59,398 nt of DNA from Heterostelium multicystogenum (taxonomy: Eukaryota > Evosea > Eumycetozoa > Acytosteliales > Acytosteliaceae): the NCBI GenBank assembly GCA_003667245.1, contig RCNN01000584.1, positions 1-59,398 on the forward strand. The letters run 5' to 3'. The translations under genes were made by a program, and so were the position numbers. The notes under the pieces are model-generated. The model was given only the letters and a program-made list of their open reading frames with translations. It searched no databases and had not been told where the DNA came from. Of the stretch, positions 41,804 to 53,182 are shown piece after piece (positions within the stretch are counted from its first letter, which is position 1; each line of letters starts with the position of its first letter).

Positions 41804-42726
41804 ATGCAAAAAGTTATCCACCGTGTTGAGCGTTGCGCTGCTGGCATTGAGCAGTGCCGGCGTCTACGCGGACACCAGCTGCGACACCGTGAAGATGGCC
41901 GATCCGGGCTGGAGCGATATCGCCGCCACCAATGCCATTACCGGTTTCCTGTTGAACGGCATGGGCTACAAGGCCAAGGTCGACACCCTTGCGGTGCCGA
42001 TCACCTTTGGCGGGCTCAAGGACGGCCAGGTGGACGTGTTCCTGGGTAACTGGATGCCGGCGCAGCAAGGCTTCTACGACAAGTTCGTGGCCAATGGCGA
42101 TGTGGTGCAACTGGCGAAGAACCTCGACGGTACCGAGTTCACCCTGGCCGTGCCGGACTATGTTTGGGACGCCGGGGTGCATGACTTTTGCCGACCTGAA
42201 CAAGTTTGCCGACAAGTTCGACAAGAAGATCTACGGCATCGGTTCGGGTGCGCCAGCGAATCTCTCGTTGCAGGAAATCATCAAGAAGAACGACTTTGAC
42301 CTGGGCCAGTGGAAGCTGATCGAGTCCAGTGAACAGGCGATGCTGGCCGAAGTGTCCCGGGCGGTGAAAAAGCAGAAGTTCGTGACCTTCCTCGGCTGGA
42401 CGCCGCACCCGATGAACGTGCAGTTGAAGATGCATTACCTCAAGGGTGGGGAGAAGTACTTTGGTGACACCGGCAGCGTGTATACGTTGACCCGCAAGGG
42501 CTATGCACAGGCGTGCCCGAATGTGGGGAAATTGCTGACCAACCTGAGTTTCACCCAGGAGATGGAGAACGCCATCATGGCTGAGGTGGTGAACAAGAAG
42601 CTCAGTAATGCGGACGCGGCGAAGGCGTGGATCAAGGCGAACCCGGCGGTGCTGGACAAGTGGCTGGACGGGGTTAAAACCGTGGACGGTCAAGATGCGC
42701 TGGCCGCTGTAAAAGCCAAACTCTGA
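41804..42726 (+). CDS. choX: Choline ABC transporter substrate-binding protein (two frameshifts)
   Basis: About 307 residues. An extra A at the fourth codon (near 41811) hides the signal peptide MQKLSTVLSVALLALSSAGV; a second shift lies near 42187. The mature protein matches ChoX/ProX-type binding proteins: VKMADPGWSDIAATNAITGF, GLKDGQVDVFLGNWMPAQQG and FVTFLGWTPHPMNVQLKMHY, with Trp residues that form the quaternary-amine cage. It binds choline in the periplasm. No permease or ATPase gene accompanies it here, so it must pair with components elsewhere. Confidence 0.9.
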
Positions 42727-42732
42727 TGCACT

Positions 42733-42844
42733 GATCGTTCCCACGCTCTGCGTGGGAACGCATCCGGTGACGCTGCGCGTCACGACTCAAGAGCGGACGC
42801 AGAGCGTCCAAGACGGCATTCCCACGCAGAGCGTGGGAACGATC
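42733..42844. repeat. Palindromic intergenic repeat (26-base arms)
   Basis: Arms 42733-42758 (GATCGTTCCCACGCTCTGCG onward) and 42819-42844 are exact reverse complements. Between them lie TGACGCTGCGCGTCA and GGACGCAGAGCGTCC, two more small palindromes. It is the fullest copy of the family also seen at 3280-3332. It separates choX from the downstream sulP gene. Confidence 0.85.
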
Positions 42845-42891
42845 ATCATGAGCCTGATACTCTGATTCAAACCTCTTCAACCGAGTTTCCA

Positions 42892-44458
42892 ATGCCCTGG
42901 CCCAACCGCCATACACTCTTTCCCTTCCTCAGCTGGCTCCCGCGCCAAACCCGCGCCAGCGTCGGAAGGGACGCGGTCGTCGGCCTGAGCGGTGCAGTCC
43001 TGGCATTACCCCAGTCCATTGCCTACGCGCTGATCGCCGGTCTCCCACCGGAGTATGGCCTGTACGCCGCGATCATCCCGGTATTGATCGCCTGCTTGTG
43101 GGGCTCTTCCTGGCACCTGATCTGCGGCCCCACGGCAGCCATCTCTATCGTGCTCTACGCCAGCGTCAGCCCGTTGGCCGTGCCCGGCTCCCAGGACTAC
43201 ATCACACTCATCCTGTTGCTGACATTCCTGGCCGGCGTCTTCCAATGGCTGTTGGGCATGCTGCGCTTCGGCGCCCTGGTGAATTTCGTCTCGCATTCAG
43301 TGGTGCTCGGCTTCACCCTCGGCGCTGCGGTGGTGATCGCCCTGGGCCAACTGCCCAACCTGCTGGGCTGGACCTGCCCAGCCAGGCCACGGCGATCAAC
43401 AGTCTGCTGGCGCTGATCAACCATGCCGGGGAGTGGAAACGTCCTTCACTGGTGCTCGGGCTCGGCACCTTGCTGGTGGGGGTGCTGCTGAAACTCTGGG
43501 TACCGCGCTGGCCAACCCTGTTGATCGCGCTGGCCCTGGGCAGCCTCATCCCATGGCTGTGGCCGGCGATGTTCGGGGAGGTGGCGCGGGTCAGTTCATT
43601 TGTCGGCAAGCTACCACCGTTCAGCCCACTGCCGATGGACCTGGACATGGTCCTGCGCCTGCTGCCGAGTGCCGTGGCGGTAGGCATGCTGGGGCTGGTG
43701 ACCAGCCTGTCGATTGCGCGCTCACTGTCGGCCCGCTCCCAACAATTGCTCGATGCAAATCAGGAAGTGCGCGCCCAGGGTTTATCCAACATCGTCGGCG
43801 GATTTTTCTCCGGGTACTTGTCGGCGGGTTCCTTCACACGGTCGGGCCTGAGTTATGAGGCAGGCGCCTGTTCGCCGCTGGCGGGGGTGTTTTCCGCATT
43901 GTGGGTGGCGTTGTTCGCGCTGTTCGGTGCGGTATTGATCGCGCATATCCCGATCCCGAGCATGGCCGCCAGCATCCTGCTGATTTGCTGGGGGTTGGTC
44001 GACCATCGTGGTATTCGGGCGCTGTTCCGGGTCAGCCGCGCAGAGTTCGTGGTGATGAGCCTGACCTGCATCGCCACGCTGTTGCTGGAGTTGCAAACGG
44101 CCATTTACGCCGGGGTGCTGGCGTCGCTGTTTTTCTACCTCAAGCGCACCTCACAGCCGCGGGTCCAGCAATGGCGTGACGGTGAGGACGATGTGCTGCG
44201 GTCGGCGGGTCGATCTTTTTCGGCGCCAGCCATTACCTGCAGGTACGGCTGCAAAGCCTGCACGGCCAGCGGGTGGTGATCGAGGCGCAGCAGATCAACT
44301 TCATCGACTATTCCGGGGTGGAGATGCTGCACCAGGAAGCGCGCCGATTGAATGGAGTGGGGCGCAGCCTGGCGTTGCGCAAGGCCCGGCCGCAGGTGGT
44401 GGAAGAGTTGAGGAAACTGGAAGGGGCCGACCAATGCCCCATCCATTTCGAAGACTGA
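42892..44458 (+). CDS. SulP family anion transporter with STAS domain, next to betC-choX (two frameshifts)
   Basis: About 522 residues from MPWPNRHTLFPFLSWLPRQT. The SulP core signature is ALPQSIAYALIAGLPPEYGL, with further family segments GGFFSGYLSAGSFTRSGLSY and SMAASILLICWGLVDHRGIR. The C-terminal STAS domain reads IEAQQINFIDYSGVEMLHQE. Shifts near 43380 and 44203. It may move sulfate freed from choline sulfate or the substrate itself; position beside betC suggests this, but a repeat lies between and co-transcription is not shown. Confidence 0.85.
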
Positions 44459-44471
44459 ATGCGGTTGAAAC

Positions 44472-44561
44472 TGTGGGAGCGGGCTTGCTCGCGAATGCGG
44501 TGTGACAGTCGCCGTATGTATCGACTGATCCACCGCATTCGCGAGCAAGCCCGCTCCCACA
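44472..44561. repeat. REP pair between sulP and aroE
   Basis: TGTGGGAGCGGGCTTGCTCG and its exact inverted partner, with matching inner extensions GCGAATGCGGTG and CACCGCATTCGC. It lies between convergent genes. Confidence 0.9.
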
Positions 44562-44572
44562 TTTGGATTGCG

Positions 44573-45390
44573 TCAGGCCAGTTGGCTACGCAATTCAGCC
44601 AGCACCGGCGCGGAGTCCGGTCGAACGCCGCGCCACAGGAAGAACGCTTCCGCGGCCTGTTCCACCAGCATCCCCAGGCCATCCATTGCCACCGCCGCGC
44701 CCTGCTCACCGGCCCAGCGGCAGAAAGCCGTAGGCTCTTTGCCGTACATCATGTCGTAGCAAAAAGTCTTTCCGGGTTCGATCAGGCTGCCGGCAATCGG
44801 CGGTACATCGCCTGACAGGCTGGCGGACGTGGCATTGATGATCAGGTCCACCGGTTCACGCAGCCAGTCGAAACCGCTGGCGGACACCGGGCCGAGATCG
44901 TCGAACAGCTCGGCGAGCAATTCGGCTTTTTCCACGGTGCGATTGGCAATGATCAGCGAAGCCGGCTGCTCAGCCAGCAATGGCTCCAACGCGCCGCGCA
45001 CCGCACCACCGGCGCCCAGCAGCAGGATGCGTTGCCTTGCAGGCTGAATCCGGCATTCACCGTCAAATCCCGCACCAGGCCGGCGCCGTCGGTGTTGTCT
45101 CCCAACAGGCTGCCATCGCCGAGCTTGCTCAGGGTATTCACCGCGCCGGCCCGTTGGGCGCGTTCGGTCAGGGCGTTGGCCAGGCGATAGGCCTCTTCCT
45201 TGAACGGTACGGTGACGTTGGCGCCACGGCCTTGTTGCGAAAAATGCTTTTGCACAGCCGGTGAAATCCTCCAACGGCGCGAGCAAGGTGCTGTAGTCCA
45301 GTTGCTCGCCGGTCTGTTCGGCGAACAGACGGTGAATCAGCGGCGACTTGCTGTGGCCGATGGGGTTGCCGAAGACGACATAACGATCCA

Positions 45391-45391
<1 letters not shown>
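44573..45391 (-). CDS. aroE: Shikimate dehydrogenase (two frameshifts)
   Basis: About 272 residues from [20 protein letters not shown]. Substrate-site motifs: [26 protein letters not shown] (catalytic Lys) and [17 protein letters not shown]-binding: [16 protein letters not shown] and [17 protein letters not shown]. Shifts near 45240 and 45033. It reduces 3-dehydroshikimate in aromatic amino acid synthesis. The ATG overlaps the hemF stop by one base. Confidence 0.94.
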
Positions 45392-46344
<953 letters not shown>

Positions 46345-46478
46345 CTACACGAGGCCATTGGGCATCGGCGGCAAATGGGCGCACAGGATACCACTGCACC
46401 CACTGCTGCCACAGTTGACGAAGATCAAGCTTAGGAGTCCGATAGGGGGCTACGCGAAATGACTTAAGGAGAGTGCAG

Positions 46479-47456
46479 ATGGCCAAACGTATCCAGTTCC
46501 GTGCCCATGGCGGCCCCGAAGTGCTTGAGTATGTGGACTACACCCCGGCAGAACCCGGCCCGCAGCAGGTTCGCGTGCAGAACAAGGCCATTGGCCTGAA
46601 CTTCATCGACACCTATTTCCGCAGCGGCCTGTATGCACCACCGGCCTTGCCGTCGGGCCTGGGCGCAGAAGGTGCCGGCGTGGTTGATGCGGTGGGCAGC
46701 GAAGTCACTCAATTCAAGGTCGGCGATCGCGTGGCCTACGGCAGCGGCCCGCTGGGCGCCTACAGCGAATTGCATGTGTTGCCGGCTGCCAACCTGGTGC
46801 ACCTGCCGGACGACATCAGCTTCGAACAGGCCGCCGGCGCGATGCTCAAGGGCCTGACGGTGCAGTACCTGTTGCGCCAGACCTATGAGTTGAAAGGCGG
46901 CGAAACCATTCTGTTCCACGCCGCTGCCGGTGGCGTCGGCTCTCTGGCTTGCCAATGGGCCAAGGCCTTGGGCGTGAAGCTGATCGGTACCGTGAGTTCG
47001 CCGGAAAAAGCGGCGCTGGCCAAATCCCTCGGCGCCTGGGAAACCATCGACTACAGCAAGGAAAATGTCGCACAACGCGTGCTGGAACTGACTGACGGCA
47101 AGAAGTGCCCAGTGGTGTACGACGGCGTAGGCAAGGACACCTGGCTCACCTCGCTGGACAGCGTTGCGCCACGCGGATTGTGGTGAGTTTTCGGTAATGC
47201 TTCGGGGGCGGTGGATGGGGTCAACCTGGGGATTCTGGCGGCCAAGGGCTCGCTGTATGTGACCCGGCCGACATTGGCGACCTATGCCAACAACCCGGAA
47301 AACCTGCAGGCGATGGCGGATGATCTGTTTTCGATGATCATCAGCGGGAAGCTGCAGATTGATATTAACCAACGGTTTTCGTTGGGGGATGCGGCGAAGG
47401 CGCAAATTGAGTTGTCGGCGCGGCGGACGACTGGGTCGACCATTCTGTTGCCATAG
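46479..47456 (+). CDS. qor: NADPH:quinone oxidoreductase (compensating frameshift pair)
   Basis: About 325 residues from the ATG at 46479, with AAGGAG eight bases upstream. Zinc-less MDR family: GLNFIDTYFRSGLY, GLGAEGAGVVDAVG, and the NADP site HAAAGGVGSLACQWAKALGV. A lost G near 47178 creates a stop in ...APRGLW, and an extra T near 47194 restores the same frame, after which VDGVNLGILAAKGSLYVTRP follows. It reduces quinones by one electron. Divergent from hemF. Confidence 0.92.
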
Positions 47457-47490
47457 GGCGTTGGATTTTCAGCGGCTTTGAGGGCCTCTT

Positions 47491-47597
47491 CGCGAGCAAG
47501 TCGAATCGTCGCACCGCCGCTCCCACATTTGTCCGCGTTCCAAAAGTTGACTCGGTCAAATGTGGGAGCGGCGGTGCGACGATTCGACTTGCTCGCG
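47491..47597. repeat. REP-derived inverted repeat with 41-base perfect arms
   Basis: Arms 47491-47531 (CGCGAGCAAGTCGAATCGTC onward) and 47557-47597 are exact reverse complements around a 25-base loop. The ends carry the REP motifs GCGAGCAAG and GCTCCCACATTTG, but an unusual middle, TCGAATCGTCGCACCGCC, replaces the common CCGC core. CCCACA faces inward. It lies between the convergent qor and tsaC genes. Confidence 0.88.
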
Positions 47598-47615
47598 AAA
47601 GCAGGCGGCTCGGTC

Positions 47616-48173
47616 TCAGGAAGGCCGCACAACCTCACCCGTCGCCAGATCCCGAATCAGACTCGGGTTCTTGCGCCCCCCCAGATTCCCACCCAATACC
47701 AGATCCACCTGCCCGCGGAAGTACTGCTCCACACGAATCCGCGTGCGCGCCGCCGGGCGGCCCTGCGGGTTGGCCGAGGTGGAAATCAGTGGCCCGACCA
47801 GCGAGCACAGATCCCGCACTTGCGGATGATCAGTCACCCGCAACGCCACCGTGTCATGCACCCCGGTAATCCACTCGGGCAGCAAGTCCTGATGGGGCAC
47901 CAGCCACGTATTCGGGCCAGGCCAGGTACTGGCCATGCGATCCATCCACTCATCGGGAAAGTCTTCGAAGAGAAAATCGAACTGACGGATATTGTCGGCA
48001 ATCAGGATCAGCCCCTTATCCACAGACCGGCCTTGATCGCCAGCAACCGATTCCACCGCTTCTTCGTTCCAAGGGTCACAGCCCAGGCCCCAGACCGCCT
48101 CGGTTGGATAGGCAATCACTGCGCCTGCGCGAATTTCTCGTGCGGCTTCTCGCACCCGCCACCTGTTGACCAT
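47616..48173 (-). CDS. tsaC: Threonylcarbamoyl-AMP synthase (hidden compensating shifts)
   Basis: 185 residues, family length, from [20 protein letters not shown]. The YrdC/TsaC nucleotide-site segment [20 protein letters not shown] is present, as are [14 protein letters not shown] and [11 protein letters not shown]. The frame is open throughout, but [15 protein letters not shown] replaces the expected [15 protein letters not shown]: an extra T near 48055 and a lost G near 48037 cancel out. The family's conserved Lys-Arg motif is thus restored if these are errors. It makes the precursor for t6A37 of tRNA, and is essential. Confidence 0.92.
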   Translation of the reverse strand: MVNRWRVREAAREIRAGAVIAYPTEAVWGLGCDPWNEEAVESVAGDQGRSVDKGLILIADNIRQFDFLFEDFPDEWMDRMASTWPGPNTWLVPHQDLLPEWITGVHDTVALRVTDHPQVRDLCSLVGPLISTSANPQGRPAARTRIRVEQYFRGQVDLVLGGNLGGRKNPSLIRDLATGEVVRPS

Positions 48174-48227
48174 TACTCACTCTCCGGACTAAAGCTCTGC
48201 GCAGTTTACCGATCTTCGTTACAAAAC

Positions 48228-49323
48228 CTAGCCGCGCGCAAGCCAGCGCCCGCTTTCGCAGATCACCCGGCCTTCCAGTTCCAGCTCCGTCAGGCTGGCC
48301 AGCACCTCGGACAAGGCCCTGCCACTGGCAATCGCCAGAGCTTCACTGGTGTGGGGCGCCGCGTGCAACAGCGCCACCAGCGGATGATTGACCGCAATCG
48401 GCGCCGGGCGGGAGAGGGCCTGCCAGCCACGCAGGTTTTCGAGAATGTGCTCGATGGTTTCCACCAGCACCGCGCCATCGCGGATCAGTTGATGGCAGCC
48501 TTTGGCCCCGGGGTGATGGATGGAGCCGGGGATGGCGTATACCTCGCGCCCTTGCTCCGCCGCCAGCCGAGCGGTGATCAGCGAACCGCTGGCCATGCTG
48601 GCCTCCACCACCAGTACCCCAAGCGACAGGCCACTGATAATACGGTTTGCGGCGCGGGAAGTTGCCGGCCTGGGGCGCGGCGTCCAACGGAAACTCGGAA
48701 ACCACGGCGCTGCCTTGGGCAATCATCGCCTCGGCCAAGCGTCGATGGCGCTGTGGATAAAAATTTTTCGAGCCCGGTGCCCAGCACGCCGATTGTATGT
48801 CCACCAACATCCAAAGCCGCCTGGTGAGCAGCACCGTCGATACCCAGGGCAAGGCCACTGGTGATGACAAAACCGGCACTCGCCAGGCTGCGGGAAAACG
48901 CGGCGGCGGTATCCATTCCTGGCCTGGAGGCGCGACGGCTGCCGACCATCGCCAGCTGCGGTTTCTCCAGAATCGCCGGGTTGCCGGCGACGAATAATAG
49001 CGGGGTGCGTCATCCAATTCTGCAAGCAATGCCGGGTAGTCGGGTTGGTCCCACATCAGCAAATGCTGGGCCGGACGCTCCAACCAGGCCAATGCCGCAC
49101 TGGCGCCATCACGTACTTCCTCGCAACGCCGGGCATCGGCGCTGGCCACCTTGAGCCCCAGGGAGCGCCAGGCACTGGCCGGTGCGCTGATGGCTTTTGA
49201 CGCAGAACCAAAGGCCTCGATAAGTTTTTTAAAGCCCTTGGGACCCAGTTCCGGCAGCCTGTGCAAGCGTAGTCGGGCTTCCAGTTCTGCCGGGGAAATT
49301 TCACGGTCATTCGTCGGTAACAT
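48228..49323 (-). CDS. dprA: DNA processing protein DprA (three frameshifts)
   Basis: About 365 residues from MLPTNDREISPAELEARLRL. A SAM-like N-terminal part (LPELGPKGFKKLIEAFGS) precedes the Rossmann-like DprA core (MVGSRRASRPGMDTAAAFSR, VITSGLALGIDGAAHQAALD, VVEASMASGSLITARLAAEQ), then a C-terminal winged-helix part (LTELELEGRVICESGRWLAR). Shifts near 48995, 48762 and 48660. DprA loads RecA on incoming single-stranded DNA during transformation. Between tsaC and the envelope protein gene, as in other pseudomonads. Confidence 0.93.
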
Positions 49324-49386
49324 ATGATCGTCCTTGATCGGAACAAGCTGTGGATAACTCTGTTGGTAACTTATTTAGCAACCTAA

Positions 49387-50174
49387 TTATTGTCTTCGTT
49401 CAGGCGCCTCAAAACGGTCCATTACCGCCAGCGATCGCGACGCGCTGAGCACCAGGCCATAGCTGAGCTTTTCGTAGGTACGGAACACCAATAGCGTCCC
49501 GGCCGGCTCGTCGGGCATCTTCACCGGAGCACCGGTCACTCGGTCCCGAACGGTTTCCCCGGTTTCACCACGGCCAGCAAATGGCCTTCCATCAGGCCGT
49601 CACGACGGCCCTTGTTCAGCGTCACCGCGTCCAGCACGCCGATCTGCGTCACGCCCCGTGGCACGTCGATGATGTGCCCGGCAGTGGCGCGAGCAGGCAT
49701 CTGAATCACCAGGCTGGCGAGGTCGGTGGGCGCTTGCTGGCTGAGCAATCGGTCGCCGGGCCGCACTTCCTGGGTGACGCGCTGCACACCCAACGTGCTG
49801 ACATCGCCCGCCGTCACAAAACGTGCGGTGCCAATGTCGTCGACGTTGATACCCAGCAATTCCTGGCTTTGCGGGTCGGTATAGGCCTTGCCGCGACGGA
49901 AGATCCCGTAGCTTTCGGCGGTAGGGTCCAGGGCACCTCGCGCATAAATACGCTCGCCATCGGCGCCCAATACTCGTCCGGCATCTGCTGCAACAATATA
50001 GGGAGCGTGCTCCAGTTCCTGGGGGGTATCGAGAATGCGGTTGTGCATTAAAAAGCGCTGGATGGCCTGCTGCGTATGAAGCGGCAACGGTTGGCCGGCC
50101 TGTGGATAGCTCTCGGGAACCTGGGCAATAACGGCCTGGGCCCACAGCAGCAAGACGAGTAGCGATTTCCTCAT
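49387..50174 (-). CDS. Exported protein of the LysM-protein locus, apparently lacking its LysM domain (one frameshift)
   Basis: About 262 residues from MRKSLLVLLLWAQAVIAQ, a signal peptide; AAGGAG lies upstream. The mature part goes almost at once into IQRFLMHNRILDTPQELEHA and then a repeat-rich beta domain (GERIYARG, TAGDVSTLGVQRVTQEVRPG, DVPRGVTQIGVLDAVTLNKG). A lost G near 49545 would extend the end to EKLSYGLVLSASRSLAVMDR. The pseudomonad gene at this place between dprA and def normally encodes ~340 residues with an N-terminal LysM peptidoglycan-binding domain; no LysM sequence is visible here. The role is unknown. Confidence 0.75.
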
Positions 50175-50325
50175 GGGGTGAATCTCCTTTATTATGTGCA
50201 TTCGCGTGAAAACGCCTTGGCCTTCGCGGCTTTCGGACGTTTTCCCACGGCACTTATCCCGGCACATCAAGGGTCCATCCCCGGCGCCGACTTGCCTTTA
50301 CCTCACATGTGCAGCAATTACGCTT

Positions 50326-50833
50326 ATGGCTATTTTGAACATCCTCGAATTTCCGGACTCACGCCTGCGCACCATCGCCAAGCCAGTGGCCGTAGTGGAC
50401 GCCCAAGGTTCGTCAGTTGGTCGATGACATGTTTGAAACAATGTATGAAGCCCCGGGTATCGGCCTCGCCGCGACCCAGGTCGACGTGCATCAGCGCGTC
50501 GTGGTCATGGACCTGTCCGAAGACCGCAGCGAGCCCCTGGTGTTTATCAACCCTGAGTTCGAAACCCTGACCGACGAGATGGGCCAGTACCAGGAAGGCT
50601 GCCTGTCGGTGCCCGACTTCTACGAGAACGTCGACCGTCCCCAGCGCGTCAAGATCAAGGCCCTGGACCGTGACGGCAAGCCGTTCGAGATGATTGCCGA
50701 AGGCCTGCTGGCGGTGTGCATCCAACACGAGTGCGACCACCTCAACGGCAAGCTGTTTGTCGATTACCTGTCCACGCTTAAACGCGACCGGATCAAGAAG
50801 AAGCTGGAAAAGAAGCATCGCCAGCAAGCTTGA
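50326..50833 (+). CDS. def: Peptide deformylase (one frameshift)
   Basis: About 169 residues from [20 protein letters not shown]. All three family motifs are present: [16 protein letters not shown] (Cys metal ligand) and QHECDHLNG (HExxH-type with two His ligands). An extra C near 50404 breaks the frame at [13 protein letters not shown]. It removes formyl groups from new proteins. Upstream of fmt, the normal order, but with a terminator-like hairpin between. Confidence 0.95.
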
Positions 50834-50845
50834 TTCCCTTCTTTC

Positions 50846-50876
50846 AAAGGCTTGCTCCGGCAAGCCTTTTTCTTTT
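50846..50876 (+). terminator. Hairpin with T-rich tail between def and fmt
   Basis: AAAGGCTTG-CTCCGG-CAAGCCTTT forms a 9-base stem followed by TTCTTTT. It has the form of a rho-independent terminator, yet the next gene, fmt, starts 15 bases later on the same strand and usually shares the def transcript. It may act as a partial terminator. Confidence 0.75.
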
Positions 50877-50890
50877 GTGAGACGTTTCCC

Positions 50891-51853
50891 ATGACCGAGC
50901 CACTGCGCATCGTTTTTGCCGGCACCCCCGAATTCGCCGCTGAACACCTCAAGGCCCTGCTCGCCAGCCCTTATGAAATCGTGGCGGTCTACACCCAGCC
51001 CGATCGCCCGGCCGGTCGTGGGCAAAAACTGATGCCCAGCCCGGTCAAGCAGCTGGCACTGGAAAACAACATTGTGGTGCTGCAGCCGCCGACCCTGCGC
51101 AACGCCGATGCCCAGGCCGAACTGGCTGCGCTGAAGCCAGACCTGCTGGTGGTGGTGGCCTACGGCTTGATCCTGCCCCAGGCTGTGCTGGATATCCCGC
51201 GCCTGGGCTGCATCAACAGTCACGCCTCGCTGCTGCCTCGCTGGCGTGGCGCGGCACCGATCCAGCGTGCCGTCGAAGCCGGTGAATGCGCAAAAGCGGG
51301 GTGACCGTGATGCGCATGGAAGCAGGCCTGGACACCGGGCCGATGCTTGCTGAAAGTCACCACCCCGATCACCGGGCAAGACACCGGCGGCAGCCTGCAT
51401 GATCGCCTCGCCGAAATGGGCCCGCCGGCTGTCGTCCAGGCCATCGCAGGCCTGGCTGCCGGCACTCTGCAAGGTGAAGTGCAGGACGACAGCCTCGCCA
51501 CCTACGCCCACAAATTGAACAAGGATGAAGCCCGCATCGACTGGAGCCGCCCCGGCCGTTGAGCTGGAGCGTCTGGTGCGTGCCTTTCAACCCGTGGCCG
51601 ATCTGCCACAGCACGCTCAATGGCGAGGCCTTGAAAGTACTGGCCGCCACCCTGGCCGAAGGCAAGGGCGCCCCCCGGCGAGATCATCGGCGCCAGCAAG
51701 GACGGCCTGTGGTAGCGTGCGGTGAACAGGCGCTGTGTCTGACCCGTCTGCAATTGCCCGGCGGCAAGGCGCTGAACTCAGCGATTTGTTCAACAGCCGC
51801 CGTGAGAAATTTGCCGTTGGCATCGTGCTCGGCCAAGCGTGGACGCGCAATGA
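50891..51853 (+). CDS. fmt: Methionyl-tRNA formyltransferase (about six frameshifts)
   Basis: About 319 residues from [20 protein letters not shown]. Folate/catalytic site: [20 protein letters not shown]; later [13 protein letters not shown] and [20 protein letters not shown]. Shifts near 51290, 51345, 51553, 51680, 51776 and 51831. With the last corrected, the protein ends VLGQAVDAQ and its TGA overlaps the rsmB ATG by four bases. It formylates initiator tRNA. Break density is high, but all pieces are in order. Confidence 0.93.
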
Positions 51854-53160
51854 ACCCACGTCTGGCCGCCGCCAAGGCCCTGGCCGCCGTGCTCAACGGC
51901 AAGGCTTCCCTCAATAGTTCGTTGCCGACCCAACTGGATAGAGTCGAAGACCGCGATCGCGGCTTTACCCAGGACCTGGCCTTCGTACCGCCCGCTGGCA
52001 GCCACGTTTATCGGCGCTGGCGGCCAAGCTGCTGCAAAAGCCGTTCAAGGCGGCGGACGCCGATGTCGAGGCGCTGCTGCTGGTGGGCCTGTATCAACTG
52101 CTCTACACCCGCGTGCCGGCCCACGCGCCATCGGCGAAACCGTCGGTTGCGGCCGACAAGCTGAAAAAGCCTTGGGCCAAGGCCCTGCTCAACGCCGTGC
52201 TGCGCCGCGCCCAGCGCGAAAGCGAAGCGCTGCTGGCCGAGCTGGAACATGACCCGGTGGTGCGCACCGCCCACCCGCGCTGGCTGCAAAAATCCCTGAA
52301 GGCATTCTGGCCCGAGCAATGGGAAGCCATCTGCGCGGCAAACAACGCGCACCCGCCGATGATCCTGCGGGTCAATCGCCGTCATCACACCCGCGACGCT
52401 TATCTCACATTGCTTGGCGAAGCCGGTGTAGCGGCCACGGCCTGCGTCTACAGCCAGGACGGCATCGTTCTTACAGAACCGGGCGATGTACGTAAACCTG
52501 CCCGGGTTCGCCGAAGGCTGGATCAGCGTGCAGGACGAAGCCGCTCAACTGGCCGCCGACCTGCTGGACCTGGCCCCGGGCCCAACGCGTACTGGACGCC
52601 TGTTGCGCCCCCGGCGGCAAGACCTGCCACATCATGGAAGTGCAAGCGGACCTGGCCGGTGTCGTCGCCGTCGACCTGGAAGCCAAGCGCCTGGTGCGTG
52701 TGCGGGAAAACCTCGCCCGCCTGGGCCTCAGCGCCGAGCTGATCGCCGCCGACGGCCGCGACACCGCCACCTGGTGGGACGGCAAGCCGTTCCAGCGCAT
52801 CCTGCTGGACGCACCGTGCTCCGCCACCGGCGTGATCCGCCGCCACCCGGACATAAAGCTGACCCGCCAACCCGACGACATCGCCGCCCTGGCCGTGCTG
52901 CAAGGCGAGTTGCTGGACGCGTTGTGGCCGACCTCGAAGTAGGCGGCATCCTGCTGTACGCCACCTGCTCGACGCTGCCTACCGAAAACACTGAAGTCAT
53001 CGAAGCCTTCCTTGCTCGCACCAGCGGCGCACGGGAACTGGACCTCGACATCCAGGCCGGGATCAAGCAGCCTCATGGCCGCCAGTTGCTGGCCCAGGAA
53101 GGCGGCCACGACGGGTTCTATTACGCCAAGCTGATCAAGATTGCCGCCGCTCGCGGCTGA
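51850..53160 (+). CDS. rsmB: 16S rRNA m5C967 methyltransferase RsmB (several frameshifts)
   Basis: About 436 residues from [20 protein letters not shown]. The NusB-like N-terminal domain is followed by the SAM site [35 protein letters not shown] (PC motif) and [13 protein letters not shown] (TC catalytic Cys). Shifts near 51988, 52492, 52577 and 52923; a compensating pair at about 52120-52155 turns the expected AIGETVG into PSAKPSV. Between fmt and trkA. Confidence 0.93.
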
Positions 53161-53182
53161 ATGGTTTTAAGGGAGTGACCGG

